The notes under the pieces: generated by a model | Told to the model about the DNA's origin: nothing | The model's input: the letters and a program-made list of their open reading frames with translations, nothing else | Database searches by the model: none | Source of the DNA: Prunella strophiata | Taxonomy: Eukaryota > Chordata > Aves > Passeriformes > Prunellidae | Reading direction: 5' to 3' | Assembly (NCBI GenBank): GCA_036583965.1 | Contig: JAZBQD010000017.1 | Location: forward strand, 28,430,385 to 28,494,384 | DNA: 64,000 bases | Part shown: positions 36,547 through 49,283 of the stretch, one piece after another | Numbering within the stretch: the stretch's first letter is position 1 | Layout of the letters: every line of letters starts with the position of its first letter | Program-made: the position numbers and the translations under genes

Positions 36547-39296
36547 GGCAGGACAGACCACCAAGTGAGGTATGGATTTCGTATGGATTTCATTGCAGCC
36601 ACAGTTTTGAGGATGAAAACCTGTAGGCAAAGGTAGATTTGTCACTGTCAAGGAATTGCTTGAAAATAACAATTACAACTGATGGGAGAAGTGGAGGAAC
36701 TAATCCCACAGCAATAAACACAGCCTTGAAAACCTCCCTCCCATACTAAGGACAAGAACTGAATAAACACTGTGGAGCTAATAGGAAGCTGCAGATGAAA
36801 GCACTTGTCAGAGCTGGCTATGAGTGGGTCTAACCTATTCAAATTACCCAGAAAGTCCAGAAGCCATGTGAAGTTCCTGGGAGAAAAGGCTGCTATAGAA
36901 TGTGCAATCAGTCAAACACACTCAGATACACACATATGCCAGATAAAATATCCTAGCCCACTAGAAAACCTGCTAAAGTTATGTCACAAACACTCCACTC
37001 TTGCTAGCAAAATTCTCCTTTCTCATCGACAAACATGACACGAGTGCTTATCTTCCCTTGAACCTTTTTCTTGGTTTTGAGACCTGGCTAGCAAAAGGTA
37101 TCACTAAAATAAGATGAAGATTCAGTATTTGGTGTCTCATCCTGCTCTTAGGATACTCTGTGGCTGAGGCAAAACCAAACTGAATGACAAAGGAACAATG
37201 CTCTCTTCTTCATGCCCTGGGGAAAATGTGGCTCGTTCTAGTGATGGTTAATTGCATCCCAGAGGAAGAATGCTGGAGTGTCACTAGCATGGAGAAAAAA
37301 AGGTGGACTAGAAGCTAGGTCACCAGACCAGGCTTGTGTGGCTTTTCTCTGCCTCTTCTTTTTGTTTGCTTTCACCTTGAAGCTAGAAATTTTGCACTAA
37401 TGTTTTTTTCAGGTGCTGTGTGCCAGTGTGGCTTCTGGTGTCTGGGACTATGAGACACTCTTAGAATATAAATCATGATATAGATGTTTATTTACATTGA
37501 AGAAGAAAACTGCCAAGATGGAGATGAACCTGCTTTCAAAATAAGACAAATTGAAATCCATAGAAACTGGGTGCTTATATCCTGTGGTATGGATTAATTA
37601 TTAGATTCCTCTGGCAAGTTAAAAACAAACATCTGAGACTCCAAGGAGATTTCCTTCTGCAGAAACTTCCAGAAAGAGGCTGTTTCAGACTGAAATCTGC
37701 ATGAATTATAAATCCAAAATATATGAGGGTATCAAATTTTTAAAGCTATCAAAATCCTCAAGAGGATGCTTCCACATATAGAAAAATGTTCTCTCATCTT
37801 TATGTTACATGCTGGAAGATGGAACTTACACAAAAGAATAAGCATAAAATTTAGATCTGTAATCAATAACCATAAAGACTTCTTAGAAAAAGAGAGATCC
37901 ACAGACAGTAAAAAACTTTTTCTGACAAAACTTGGGCAATACTAGATTTTAACCACATGCTTATTGTGCATTTCAATGTGCTGCAGGTTAAGAAATGACA
38001 GTGCTATTTTAAATTGATGAGAAGACCAGAATAGAGTCACACAGCTTAACTGCAGCAGAGCAATGAGAGGATCTTTAATGAGCTAAAGAATATGGGGTGA
38101 GAAAATGGAAATAGAAAACCTCTTGCATTTGTAATGATGCAGAGAGACAGTAACTTAGTGAAATTTTCCTCTTACTAATCAATTTGTATTTAATTTTTAT
38201 GTCAAATATTATTTTTAGGGGGTGATATAAACTTATGCATGTGGTAGTAAGGTAAATGACATAAAACTGAAACCATCTCCAAACTGTAAATCTTGGATAA
38301 ATTTCCTTCCACAGCTTTTCTAAATGTGGCTTATGATGTTGACAAATTCCATGGAGAAGTTTAGTAGAAGAGTAGTGTTCCATGTTTTTGGGCATTAACT
38401 GAATTAAAAGCATGAACAAGTTTACAGGGTTTAAGAATACTATTAATCCCTGTTGCTGCTAAGTGCTTGCTCTAATCTTCTAATCAATTAATTGTTGATT
38501 GCTTTTCAGAGCTGCCTCTCTGCAGAATAAAATTGGTGGAGGATGTCTTATGTCCCTTACCTTGTCTGTACAGCTCTGAACTCCTGCTTCAACAGCTGCT
38601 GTCTTCAGGTCTGCTATGTGCTCTTTCTGAATCCCTTTTCAGTTCCTCCTCATGGATAAAGCCTGATGCCTTACTAAGAATCCAGTTTCTGTCATTTTCT
38701 GTTCTCTCCCACTTCCAGTCCTGGTTTGCAGGGGATCAAACATTGCTTTGTGTTTATGCTAGGCTGAGTAGTGGGGACCAATGCCAATTCTGTCTCAAAC
38801 AGGTCCTGTGCTCAGTTCTCATCCCACAACAGAAGGAAGAAAAGGAAGTCCTTGTAAAGCCAAGTAGGATGGCCTACTGTCAAATTCGGATCAGCATCAT
38901 TCCCAAACTAATCTCATCTATCTGAGACAACTTTCTGAGGATACAATGAATTGCTACACTCCTAGCATGTGGAAAGTAATTGCAGCTCAGCATTTATTTT
39001 CTAGAATGAAAGGGTCTCAGCAGTAGCAGTCCCGCAAAGATGCAGATACTCTAAGAACAATAGTTTAAACTGGAATTTAAAGGGTGTTGTTTCAGCACAG
39101 ATGAAAACATTTTTTACAGGTTCTCAGCTATCTTTGGAGGAGCCTTTTTTTACTGTACTTCTCAAGAAAATGGTTAGCAGAAGCTGACATCATTTAATTG
39201 GATGAAAGTAACTTCGTATCATTTAGGAAAGACATTGGTTTAATCTGCCTTTTTTTCTTTCTTAATTAAATTTGTCACAGTGATATATTTGCACTA

Positions 39297-39328
39297 TTAA
39301 ATCTTCTTGAATTTGCAAGAAGATTTAA
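39297..39328. repeat. Perfect inverted repeat, 13-bp arms, 6-nt loop
   Basis: TTAAATCTTCTTG (39297-39309) and CAAGAAGATTTAA (39316-39328) are exact reverse complements around AATTTG. It has the same geometry as the hairpin at 9462-9493 but unrelated sequence. Confidence 0.9.
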
Positions 39329-42300
39329 AAAATTGTGTATTTTTAGAATGACTCATTTTCAATCAATCTTCTGAATGGGCCTGCCAGGAGAAAGCAGGCT
39401 ATGGAAGACACAGCAGGGACAGTGTTCTCCCAGAAGAGAATATATATAGTTTTATGAAATATGCACCGTGTTAATCCCCCCACTCAGCTATAGTAAGGCA
39501 AAAGTTAAAGCTGAAAAGTAACTTAAAGTGTCTTAAGACCATCAAAGGGAAGGATATCTTCATTGTCTGATAAAAGGTTTTTTTAAAAACCTACATAATT
39601 TGCTTTCCAGGTCTTTCATCCAAAATGTGAAAGATAATCCTGTATGGGTTTTTTAAGTAGTTCAGCAGTCAATACTGAGTGGATTGTCCAACAACTCTGC
39701 AAAACTGTTCCCTGTCATTAGTCACTTTTCTTGTGGAAATTGGAGACCAGTGCATACTGTTTTTCTGTTAACTTGTTTTCCATGGACTTCATGTGAAAAA
39801 ACTGGTCTAGATATCACTTTGAGAAAAAGATTTTTTTTACCTTGGATTTCCTTGTTCTGCTTTCTTCCCTTGACCAGAAGAAATTAGTATTTGTTCTCTC
39901 ACACTTTCGCCTTACTTCTGGTTTACAGATGTGGAGAAAGAGTGAAAATCCACCATTTTACAGTAGTGTTTAGCTTAATTTCTGTCTTGTTTCACACTTT
40001 TTCTATGAGTGGTAGCACTGAGATTTTGAATGAAAGCTTAACAGAATTTTCAGACAATGTGATCAAGAAAAAAATTCATAATTTCTTATGAATTTGAAAA
40101 TTACAGCCTTGATATGCTATTCAGAATGGGCTTTACTGCCTCCAGGTATTTTCTACAGATGGTAGCATGAAGTTGCCATTTCACATTAGTGCTTTCTTTA
40201 TAATTTGCATTTGTCTGTGGCCTTTATAGGTAAAATGAAACAATAAATATGTTTCCATCAAAATGAATGCATTTTCCTTGAAGACAGGAAGTATTCAAAG
40301 GACCAGTGAGGAGAGAAGAAAATTCAGCTTTGAGCCTTTTGTTGTTCTGCTGAATTAAAGCCTCAGTTGCAGAATTCCTTGATTCTTTCCCTTTTTGAGT
40401 CCTTTTCAATAGTTCCTTTTGTGATAGCCATCATGATGATCACAGTGCATATCTATGTTGTCTGTGAATTGCTTCTCTTCCTGCCAATGTGGATGCTTGC
40501 ATTCCTGTAATACTGGGGGTTTTTTAGGAGAGGCAGATGTTTTTGACCCCTCAGCATCTTAAGAAGTAAAACTACAAGCAGGCAGGCTGTAAGAAGGTTG
40601 TGACCAAAAGCTGGCTGTATTGCACAGCAGCTGAAAGTAAACTCTCTTCCCAGATTTCTTCTCATAGCAGCCCCAGAGACAATAGAAAAAAAAGACACTC
40701 ACACACACTCAGCCCTAGGCTGGCATTCTGGGAAGAATATTAACTATGTGGATGGTAAAATAAATGAAATAAAATAAAATAAAAATACTTGTGGTTATGT
40801 GATGCAGATCTAGACAAAGGGAAGGGCTCTTTGATGTGTCCTGAAAATCAGTGTGTTTCTTGTGATTTGTATGAGCTTTGCCCAGTTCCTTCTGACAACA
40901 TTTTTGAAGTACATATTCTTATAGTACAGCTGCTAACCAAGGATTATCTTGTATTCAGGCCACAAAGAATAATGTTGTGAACTGGATTACAGAGCATGGA
41001 CCCTCCTACCTGGCAGATGTGGAAAAATCCTTAGCCTTCATTTAGCACAGACTACAAACTAGGCCTGCTTCTTCATGCAGATGAAGCGACTTCCTGGTCC
41101 TTCTGTTGCCATTCTTTATTCCCATTCATTAATTTGGTATAATTTTGACTAACAAGGATGAATAACATCATAACCAAAACCTGATGCAAGAGTTAAGGTT
41201 TTGTACATGGTTTTAATAATGGTACAGAGCAGGCAGACTCATCACTACATAGGAGATAAAATTGCAAAAAAGTGATTTTAAGATACCAGCTTTTATAAAA
41301 ATTGGTACTTAAAAAGCACTTCTGGAAAATTGATTGCTTAGTTCATCTTGTACAGAACACAGCTAATTCTTTGAACCTTACAGCATTACATGGAGAGGCA
41401 GTGAAGTGTAAGTCTATACTAAGTAGTGAGGTCATTTGCTGACATTAATATCATTGTGGTTTGCTCTGATCTTTCAGTACAGGGAAGCACAGCTGCAGCA
41501 GAAGGCTGATCCCTTCCTTGAGCAAATACTAATTGCTTTGGTCCCTGGAAAGCTTAAGTGAAGTCCCTGATAAGCTAAGCTTTTACAGGCTTTAGGGCCT
41601 TAATAATTCTCATGTCATCTGGGGAAATCTGACCCTTTTCTGTTTGCAATACTGTTGTTTCCAAGGGTTTGTACATGTGAGTCTGTCACCACCCACTAAG
41701 GTTGTGACAATAATCTAGGGTTTTTTGTTCTTTAAATCCAAGTACTTTCATCAGTTTCATCTCCTGAACTGGAACAGCTCAGGTAGGAGACTTTTGAGAG
41801 TACTCATTGATCCATATATTTCTTAAAATTAATATACAAAAAAAAGCCAACCTGCTGCATCAAAGTAATATTAAACACAAACAAACATTTTGGGAGCATA
41901 GCTAAGGAATCTGCTGCTGCCACCTGTTCCTGCTAGGTTCCCTAATGACTTACCATCACAGAATTTCACAGGAAAGAGTTCTCAAATATGTTGGTCTCAG
42001 AGCACCTGTGCCAAGCTGTATAGGGAACCAAATGAATTAATCACATTAGCTCACACTAAAAGACTCCATGAGATATTTATCCTTGTAAATCCCAGTTGTA
42101 CTGGATAATAAGTTATCTTAGGGATGCTGGTATGCTCAACAGGGCCATTGCATCCCAAGTGGGACATCTGCTCCCCAATTCATTGTTATGATACATCTCC
42201 CATTGCTTCAGTTCATGCTTATTGATAACAGTAGATTGTGCTGAAAGCAGATCTGCGGGCAAGGAGAGGTGGTTTGGAGAAAAAATAAATCCTTCATTCC

Positions 42301-42752
42301 TGGGTAGACTGTTTTCATTTTCCAGTTCCATAGTGGAAGAAACCAGTCTTGGTGAGCACATGTTGAGTGACATTACTCTAGGCTCTCATTTTCATGCAAG
42401 CAAGAAGAAGTGGGCAGTTATCCCCTGATTCCTGCATGCGATACCATTGGACCTTACAAACCTGAAACATCAAAGGCATCTGGATAGGCTACCTCCCAGA
42501 TGCCAGTGAAAGGGCATGTACTGTGTGCAATTCTGAGCACAAGAAAGAAGGAGCTGGAGGTTTCTCTCAAGACATGAAGCATGGTAGGGTGTCTTCCTAA
42601 GTGAAGCTTGAACGTGGGGAAAAGAGAAGTCACCTTGTAGCAAAGGCATACTGATCTGAGTACAGGTCCCCTTCAGGTCCCCTTTCAGACACCTTCTGAT
42701 GCCTATGAAGATGGAGAAAGTCAAAGAACTAACACGAGGAGCTGCAGGTGCC

Positions 42753-42778
42753 CAGTTTATTTCTGCTGAAATAAACTG
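42753..42778. repeat. Perfect inverted repeat, 11-bp arms, 4-nt loop
   Basis: CAGTTTATTTC (42753-42763) and GAAATAAACTG (42768-42778) are exact reverse complements around TGCT. A short hairpin of unknown role. Confidence 0.9.
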
Positions 42779-43425
42779 TGTCGCAAAACGAGATGAAATG
42801 AACAACACACACATGCTGGGATGTCCAAGGCAAAAAGAGGGAAGTTTATTTCCTGACCTTGATATGTATAGAATTCAAAAAGTGTCCATGGATTGGAGGA
42901 TGAAAATGCCGCCTCTCCAACTACACTGGTCAAACCAACAGTCCATCAATTCTCTCCTCCTCCAGAAACGAATGCAAAACAATCATTATCTACATGAGCA
43001 GTGCATGAGAAACTCCATTTCAAAAATGTAAGCATCAGAAGGCTTAGAAGAACTTTAGAAGAACAGGGCAACAAAACTGGGCATGTACTCTTCCAAAAAT
43101 GCAGGTGAAAGACTGTTTAGCACCATAGGTAGTTTGGTTAGGTCTATAAAGTAAACCCCAGGGAAGGAAGGTTCTTTCACTTTATCAGATTTATTCCAGA
43201 GACATCAATGTCTTTGGAATGGTCTCAGCTCATTAAAAATGTTCACTTTTGTATGAAAGAATCTTCTGGATTTTAGAGTAAGTAGGGAGAATATTATCAG
43301 ACGCAGTGAGAATTCTTCCACAATATTTCTTATTCTCTTCTGAGTTTTTGGACAAGATGAAAGAACATGAAAAGAGAATGTGCTTGTTGCAGTTTTTCAG
43401 AAGCAGCATCAAAAGTGTTCTTGCT

Positions 43426-43465
43426 TTTTGGTAAATATTTCAGCTTTATTTTGGTAAATATTTCA
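43426..43465 (+). repeat. Short tandem duplication, 23-bp period
   Basis: The 17-mer TTTTGGTAAATATTTCA occurs at 43426-43442 and again at 43449-43465. It looks like a small local duplication. Confidence 0.85.
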
Positions 43466-46187
43466 TGCCATTTGAGGGTTTACTGTGTCCTCTTCAGTGA
43501 GGAAACTTGCCACTCAAAAGTTTCTTTTTCACATAAATTGGAGCAAAATTAAATTCCCCTCTGGAAACTGACTGTGGAAGAAAATGCTAATTTCATCAAG
43601 ACATTAAACAAAAAAACCTGAACACAAACAAACAAAAACCCCAAACAAACTATACTTAATTCTGTACTGTTGAGAAGAAAATAGTCTTTTTTCTTGCAGA
43701 CATGTCCATTAACAGGCAAAGCTAAGAGCAAACACCAAAACCAAAATAGAAATCTGCTAATTGTACAGAGGCCAGGACCTGCCTTCTTCCCCTTTGAGAG
43801 AAGCAGAGAAATGAGACAAAGGAAAATAAAATGTAGTTTTTCTAGAGATCTGTTTCAGTACACAATGCAACAACTGGTACAGTGTTCCACAGCACACCTG
43901 ACAGACACACTTTACAAGCCTGCTCCATGCTCATTTTCATTTACCCTCTTCTAGGAAATAAGATACTGCTCGCACAGACATGATCAGTTATTTTTTGCTG
44001 TTTCCACCAACATCCAGTCTCAAATGGGTGATTTATGGCTGTCTAATTGGCACAATTGTTCGCAATTTTTATCATAATCAGATAGCAACTGCACAGTCAA
44101 TATATCCCAACCTTTTTATATAAATTGCACTGTGCATTGTTCCTGGATAAAAGGTATGTGAACTCTTCTCTCCTGAACCAATACTTTTTGGCAGGAAAGC
44201 CAATGTGTCTATGTCTCAATGTGATAATACTTAACACAATGTCTGGTTCACCTCTCATTTTCACTGTTCTGTACCTTCAAAAGACATGGAAATCCCAGTG
44301 ATTTATGCTGTTAGCAGAAACACAGTGTTCAAAAGACACAGTTACATGGATAGTATTTTGTTTTAATAGTATGTAAGAGAAGAAGAAATCAATCTCACTA
44401 TTTTTTAGCTACTCCTGGTCAGGAATTTTTTGATTGTATGTTTCTTCCCCTAGCAAAGGCATAAAATTTTTTCTGAAGTTGTTAAGAGAAAATATTTTCC
44501 ATAAATAGAAACCTATTTTTCATTCAGAAACAATTTGCACTCAGAAATATCACCACTTCTGCTGCAAAACTGAATTCCTAAAATGTTTGAAGTGTCCAAA
44601 TTCTTCCATCTCAAAAATGTTTATGCTTCATCCCATTTTATCACAAAGCTGTGATGCCATTTTTTTCTACGTTAGTCAAAGTACAGCATTGAGTTAGAGA
44701 TGGTTTAATTACCTTCTTGTTCATATCTTCCTAAGGATATCCTGAAACTTTCTTTTAACTTTATATATTTATGAATGTATTCCATTAGTGCTAAAAAATG
44801 AACTGCTGCAAAATTAATGAAGTTTTCATGATGAGGTCAACACATTCTGTAGCAAATACTGATTCTTCTATCCTATCCTATCCTCTTCAGAATTTGGTAT
44901 TTCAAGATATTCCTCAGCTCTTTATCCCCGTGAATTCTTCCATCTCTGTCCAAAGCTGTCCCTAGGGTCCTGCCACTTTGCCTTCTTTCTTAGAAAACTT
45001 CAGCATTGCCTTCTCTACTTGCTGTGCATTATTAGCACTGCCTACCACATGGGTGCTCTGATGTGCCTTCCCAGTGCTGAACATAAATAGCCCAGTATAA
45101 TCTGCATTCTGTCCCAAACTGTGTAAAGCTGTTGTGAAAGGTCATACACAACAAGGGAGTGCTGGACATCTGCATATGTTGGTGTAATGCTCTCAGCCAG
45201 AGAAGTGCAAACCTCTCTTTATACATTCATACTGGGTCCACATTCAGTTGCAGAAGCAAACGGTGTGGAACTGCAGGACCATTTTCTTCCCTCTTAATTC
45301 TTCTACCTTTCATGACCAAAGGTGTCTGGGTTTTTGATGTGTTGAGCCTGACAAACAAATAAATGACTTTAATACTATCTTTGATTGTGCAATCTTTTGA
45401 TATTAAAGTCAAACTTCAAAGAAACCACATAGCTTAAAAATAATGTTTCAGATCTTATATGTACCCTTTCCCTTGGCTTTTTTTTCATTTCTAAACAATG
45501 ATATTTGTCAATTAAGCATGAAGAGATCTTTTTTCCTTAGAAACTGCACTTTTCTTACAATGTTTGTTTTGTAAATTCTTTTCTTACAGTAAGTCTTTTT
45601 GTTCATCAGTAATAAACAGAACACCTCACATCTAGTTTTATGCTAAAGATAGTCTGACAGTCCCACATGGATCTAATCTGCAAGGCAGGACTCTCTGTAC
45701 CTCCAAAATTTACTTCTCAATTTCCTCCCTTCCTGTTGAAAGATACTTGGTAAATCTGTCCTCAGGAGACCTGGCATGAAGCTTGTCTCCATAGATGTTA
45801 TGAAGAAATATGATAAAGGGGAACATTTCCTAAATAACTTCTTTTTCTTCTATTATGATATTGTAATCAATAACTGTTTTTCCTTCTTGACACATTCCCA
45901 TCCAGTACCTTTGGAGTGAATAGGACTGAATACATAAATTCTTGGCAATAACGAAGGACTTGTTGGAAGAAAATGAGGAGAATTGGAATAAAAAGAAAGG
46001 AGAAGAAATGGAAAACCACAAAGCCTCCAGGGCTCCAGACTGGAGGAAGAGGACAGTCCTAGCAAGCATGAAAAAAAAATTTCCTTAGTCTTGCTTCATC
46101 TCTCTTTGGTCTCACCCTGCATAACTGCAGAAAAATTAAGACTTCCTAAAGACAAAGTCAGGACCAGAGACTCAGGTTTCCTTTTGG

Positions 46188-46219
46188 TTTTTTTTTTTTT
46201 TTCTTTTTTTTTTTTTTTT
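46188..46219. repeat. Poly(T) tract with one C interruption (copy A)
   Basis: About 31 T with one C. The corresponding tract in copy B is at about 51096-51126, with a different length and interruption, as expected of sequencing slippage or true length variation. Confidence 0.85.
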
Positions 46220-46489
46220 CTGACAGAAGACAGGAAAGAAAATACCTACTGGGTTGAGCAGGAAGAGCCAGAATGTACAGGTTATAACTTTTCATTGTTC
46301 TCTCCAGACTAAAACCAAGTAATCTGGAACTTGGTGAAAGCAGAAGCAAGAGCCATGAGTGGTGAGATGTGCTGAAGGAAATAAAGAGAAGCACCAGGAC
46401 AGCAGACTGCCTATTCCAATGGAGAGAAATTCCAGCAGAGGGAACATGAAGCTTTGTACAGAAAACTGAGGCAAAGCTTAATAGGTTAG

Positions 46490-47480
46490 ATTCATAGAAT
46501 CACAAATTAAGAGTTGGAAGGGACCTTAAAGATCATCCAGTCCCAGCCCCTGCTGCCTTGTGCAGGGACATCTCCCACTCTATCAGGTTGCAAAAACCAC
46601 TATCTAACCTGGGCTTCAACACTGATGGGGTTGGGACCTCCACAACCTCCCTGGGCAACCTGTTCCAGTGTCTCACTCCCCTCAGAGTAAAGAATTTCTT
46701 CCCAAAATATAACCTAAATTTCCCCTCTTGCAGTTTGTACCCATTACTCCTTGACATTACACTAGAATTCCTGATGCAGAGTCCCTCACTGTAGGACCCT
46801 TCAGATACCGCAATCTTGGCTAGGAGGTCTCCACACAACTTTCTCTTCTCCAGGATGAACAATCCCAACTTCCTCAGTCTGTCTTTACAGGCAAGGTGCT
46901 CCAGCCCTCTTAGCATATTCATGGCCCTCCTCTGGACTGGCTCCAACAGTTCTATGTCCTTCTTATGCTGGGGGCACCAGAGCTGGATGCAGGGTTCAGG
47001 GTGGGCTCTCACAAGAGCCAAGCCGAGGGACAGAATTCTCTCCCTCCTGCAGCTGTGTCTGGGGTTGCTCTGATCCAGGTACAGCACCCTGCACTTGGCC
47101 TTGTTGACCTTCATGGGGTTTGCACATCCCCACCTCTCCAGCCTGTCCAGGCCCCTCTGGATGGTATTGCTGCCTGCCAGTGTGCTGACTGGTCCACAGA
47201 GGTTGGTGTTGGTACCAAACTTTCTGAGGGCACCCTTGATCCCACTGTACATGTCACTGGCAAGATGTTGAACAGTGTCAGCCCCAGTACTGACAATACT
47301 GAGCATTGGTATTCACACAGAAAATCAGCTGTTGACAACAACCCTTCGTGTGCAGCCATCCAGCCAGTTCTTTATCCACTGAGTGCTCCATCCTTCAAAT
47401 CCATGTCTCTCCTATTTTGAGACAAGGATGTTGTTTTGGGACAGCACCAAACACTTTGCATCTTGTCTCCAACGTCCTGT
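46490..47480 (-). mobile_element. CR1 LINE, 5'-truncated copy (duplication copy A)
   Basis: On the minus strand it ends with the CR1 3' terminus: the complement of 'ttcatagaatcacaaattaagagttggaagggaccttaaagatcatccag' is seen at 46490-46540. Upstream lie the ORF2 C-terminal coding region and the block corresponding to 'ggatttgaaggatgga..actcagtggataaagaactggctgg', up to about 47480. About 1 kb remains of a full-length element of several kb. Confidence 0.93.
46533..47306 (-). pseudogene. CR1 ORF2 (reverse transcriptase) C-terminal remnant
   Basis: A 257-codon open frame covers the end of CR1 ORF2. It runs from the reverse-transcriptase palm region through the conserved 'WGCANPMKVNKAKCRVLYLD' segment, the 'LWCPQHKKDIELLEPVQRRA' segment and 'HWNRLPREVVEVPTPSVLKPRLD' near the end. 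CR1 polymerases carry a YADD/FADD catalytic motif, but the corresponding position here reads K-F-G-T-N-T, so both catalytic aspartates are gone. The endonuclease domain and most of the polymerase are absent. It cannot be functional; the long frame only indicates a relatively young insertion. The second copy at 51411-52410 has the same sequence with frame breaks. Confidence 0.85.
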
Positions 47481-49283
47481 GTACACTATCCAGACCCCAT
47501 TAAACAAGAAAACAATTGGCTTCATATTCAGCACAATGCTGGAAAATGGGGACAGAGCTCTTCTAATTCAGACTTCTGAGGTTATTTTCCAAGCAGGCAT
47601 GGGATTAACAATTTTCCATGACATCAAAAGACATCCTATGCATAATAATGCTTCACTGAAAGTAGTATTGTAGGAGAATGATCCCTGTCATAATGTAGAT
47701 CAGTTATACTTACAAGTAAACATTTCTTGAGTGTCAGTTATGGCTCATTTCTTGTCTTGTCTACAAAAAAAATTAATTCTACAGAGAAGTAGCTTCTGAA
47801 GTAAAAACACATGGTATCTCCAAACTGGCTCCAAATAGGCCACACAACATCAGTTAGCTAAGCATATACACATATCTGCTGCCTGTTGCATCCTCAACAC
47901 ACGTCTGATGTTCAGAATTTTAATAAAAATCTTCAAGAGGCCATCTGGATGAATACCCATATTTATTCCCAAAGAAATTAAAAGGTCCGTTATCAGCTCT
48001 TTAGAAAGCAGGGGGGGAGGTTTGACCCGAGCTGAGTGTGACCACACTGTATCTGTATCTTATTCATATGAGCAGGAAGCTGAGCGATAGAATTCTTCAC
48101 ATGCAGTCATTCCTGATCATTCACGTGGTTATGCGATTCAGGAGCAATTAGGTCAGAATCCTTAATAGGGAAAGAACATGGCAAAAGAAGCTGTGACAAT
48201 CAACTTCACTAAGAAAAACAAATAGTTTTCTGGTGTTTCATGAAACCTGTAGCATCTGCAGACACATGATGGCGCAGCGGGGGGGGAATGAGCACTGTAA
48301 TAGTCAGGATAAGTTACTCATCCTATGCCCATTAGGTACCAAGGCCAGTGGAATTCATTTCATGTACAGTTGATATGTAATGACTAGCTTGCAATAAAAA
48401 ACACCTAGTGAACAGTGGAATTGGAAACGGTTCTCCAGTCAGCATTGCACTTAATGCAATTATGCTCATACCAAAGATTGCAAGCAATCGTCTGTCACTT
48501 TGTGGGCGTTTACTTTTTAAGATTGGGCCCAACAACAAGATTGGTCTTTATTTTTACATTAGTATGGAAAAACGACCCAAATATTACTTCCCATCAATGT
48601 CAAGTCCTAAATGCTAAGTTACTCGATTAACAATTTATACTGAAGATCCACAGGCGCAATATGCAGTAGCCTGAGGAAAAATCACATTGAGAGAGATTAT
48701 AAAATGGTTATTGCCACCAAGCATTTAAGAGATATTCAGCTGTCTTTAGAGAGCAAACTACATTGATATTCCTAGTGAAACTGACTGTAGCTGAGTCTGT
48801 GGCCTGGAACATGATACAAAAGAGAAAAAAGTAGTGTACTGGCAAAAATTCTCTAGGCTCTCTTTTTCCTCATCTTATTCTTAATTCATATCAGCACATA
48901 TCAACCAAGGGGAAAGTACGTATAAAGACAGCAAAGGAATGAAAAAGTGTGAGGCATGTTCTTGTCTACCTCTCAGAGGTCTGTTGATGTAGTCTCTTAT
49001 GACCCTTACCAACCTCCTCACTAATGTTTGCCCAATCAGTCTCAGATTTGGCATTTTTTTATAGCCATCCCACATAGGCATTTATTTGGTATCTCATGCT
49101 TCGGAGAATTCCTTACACTATGGAAGTCTTCACAGCTGTTACGACAAGTTACCCTAGAGCCCAAAAGCTTACAGTGGCCCCCCCCATGACATAAACAGGG
49201 AGGAATAGGTATGAGACACGTGAGAAAGCTATGAAAAATCTTTAGAAAAATCAGATATGTGAAAAGGCAAAAGTATAGATCTG

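Larger units (their letters stand above)
31912..44893. other. Non-coding intergenic stretch
   Basis: No recognisable gene. The longest ORFs are 34607-35071 (+, 154 codons, with a 114-codon ORF antisense to it) and 38533-38925 (+, 130 codons). Neither shows a domain or family signature I know. The stretch contains hairpins at 39297-39328 and 42753-42778, a 23-bp-period tandem repeat at 43426-43465, an A tract at 36531-36546, and a possible conserved non-coding block at about 44030-44145. Confidence 0.55.
44894..49283 (+). repeat. Direct duplication, copy A (left of gap)
   Basis: The whole interval recurs at 49784-54210 in the same orientation and order, on the other side of the N gap. Copy A begins in the middle of unique sequence ('ttggtatttcaagata') and runs up to the first N ('tatagatctg'). 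The central part (about 47276-47935) differs from copy B by only a couple of homopolymer bases. Towards the gap (about 47960-49283) it disagrees with copy B every few bases by 1-5 base indels and shows suspicious G and C runs (about 48010, 48280, 49180). This is the pattern expected of an unpolished contig end. Confidence 0.9.

Noticed and set aside
38533..38925. 130-codon + ORF
   Set aside because: No recognisable domain or context; kept only as an unassigned open frame.
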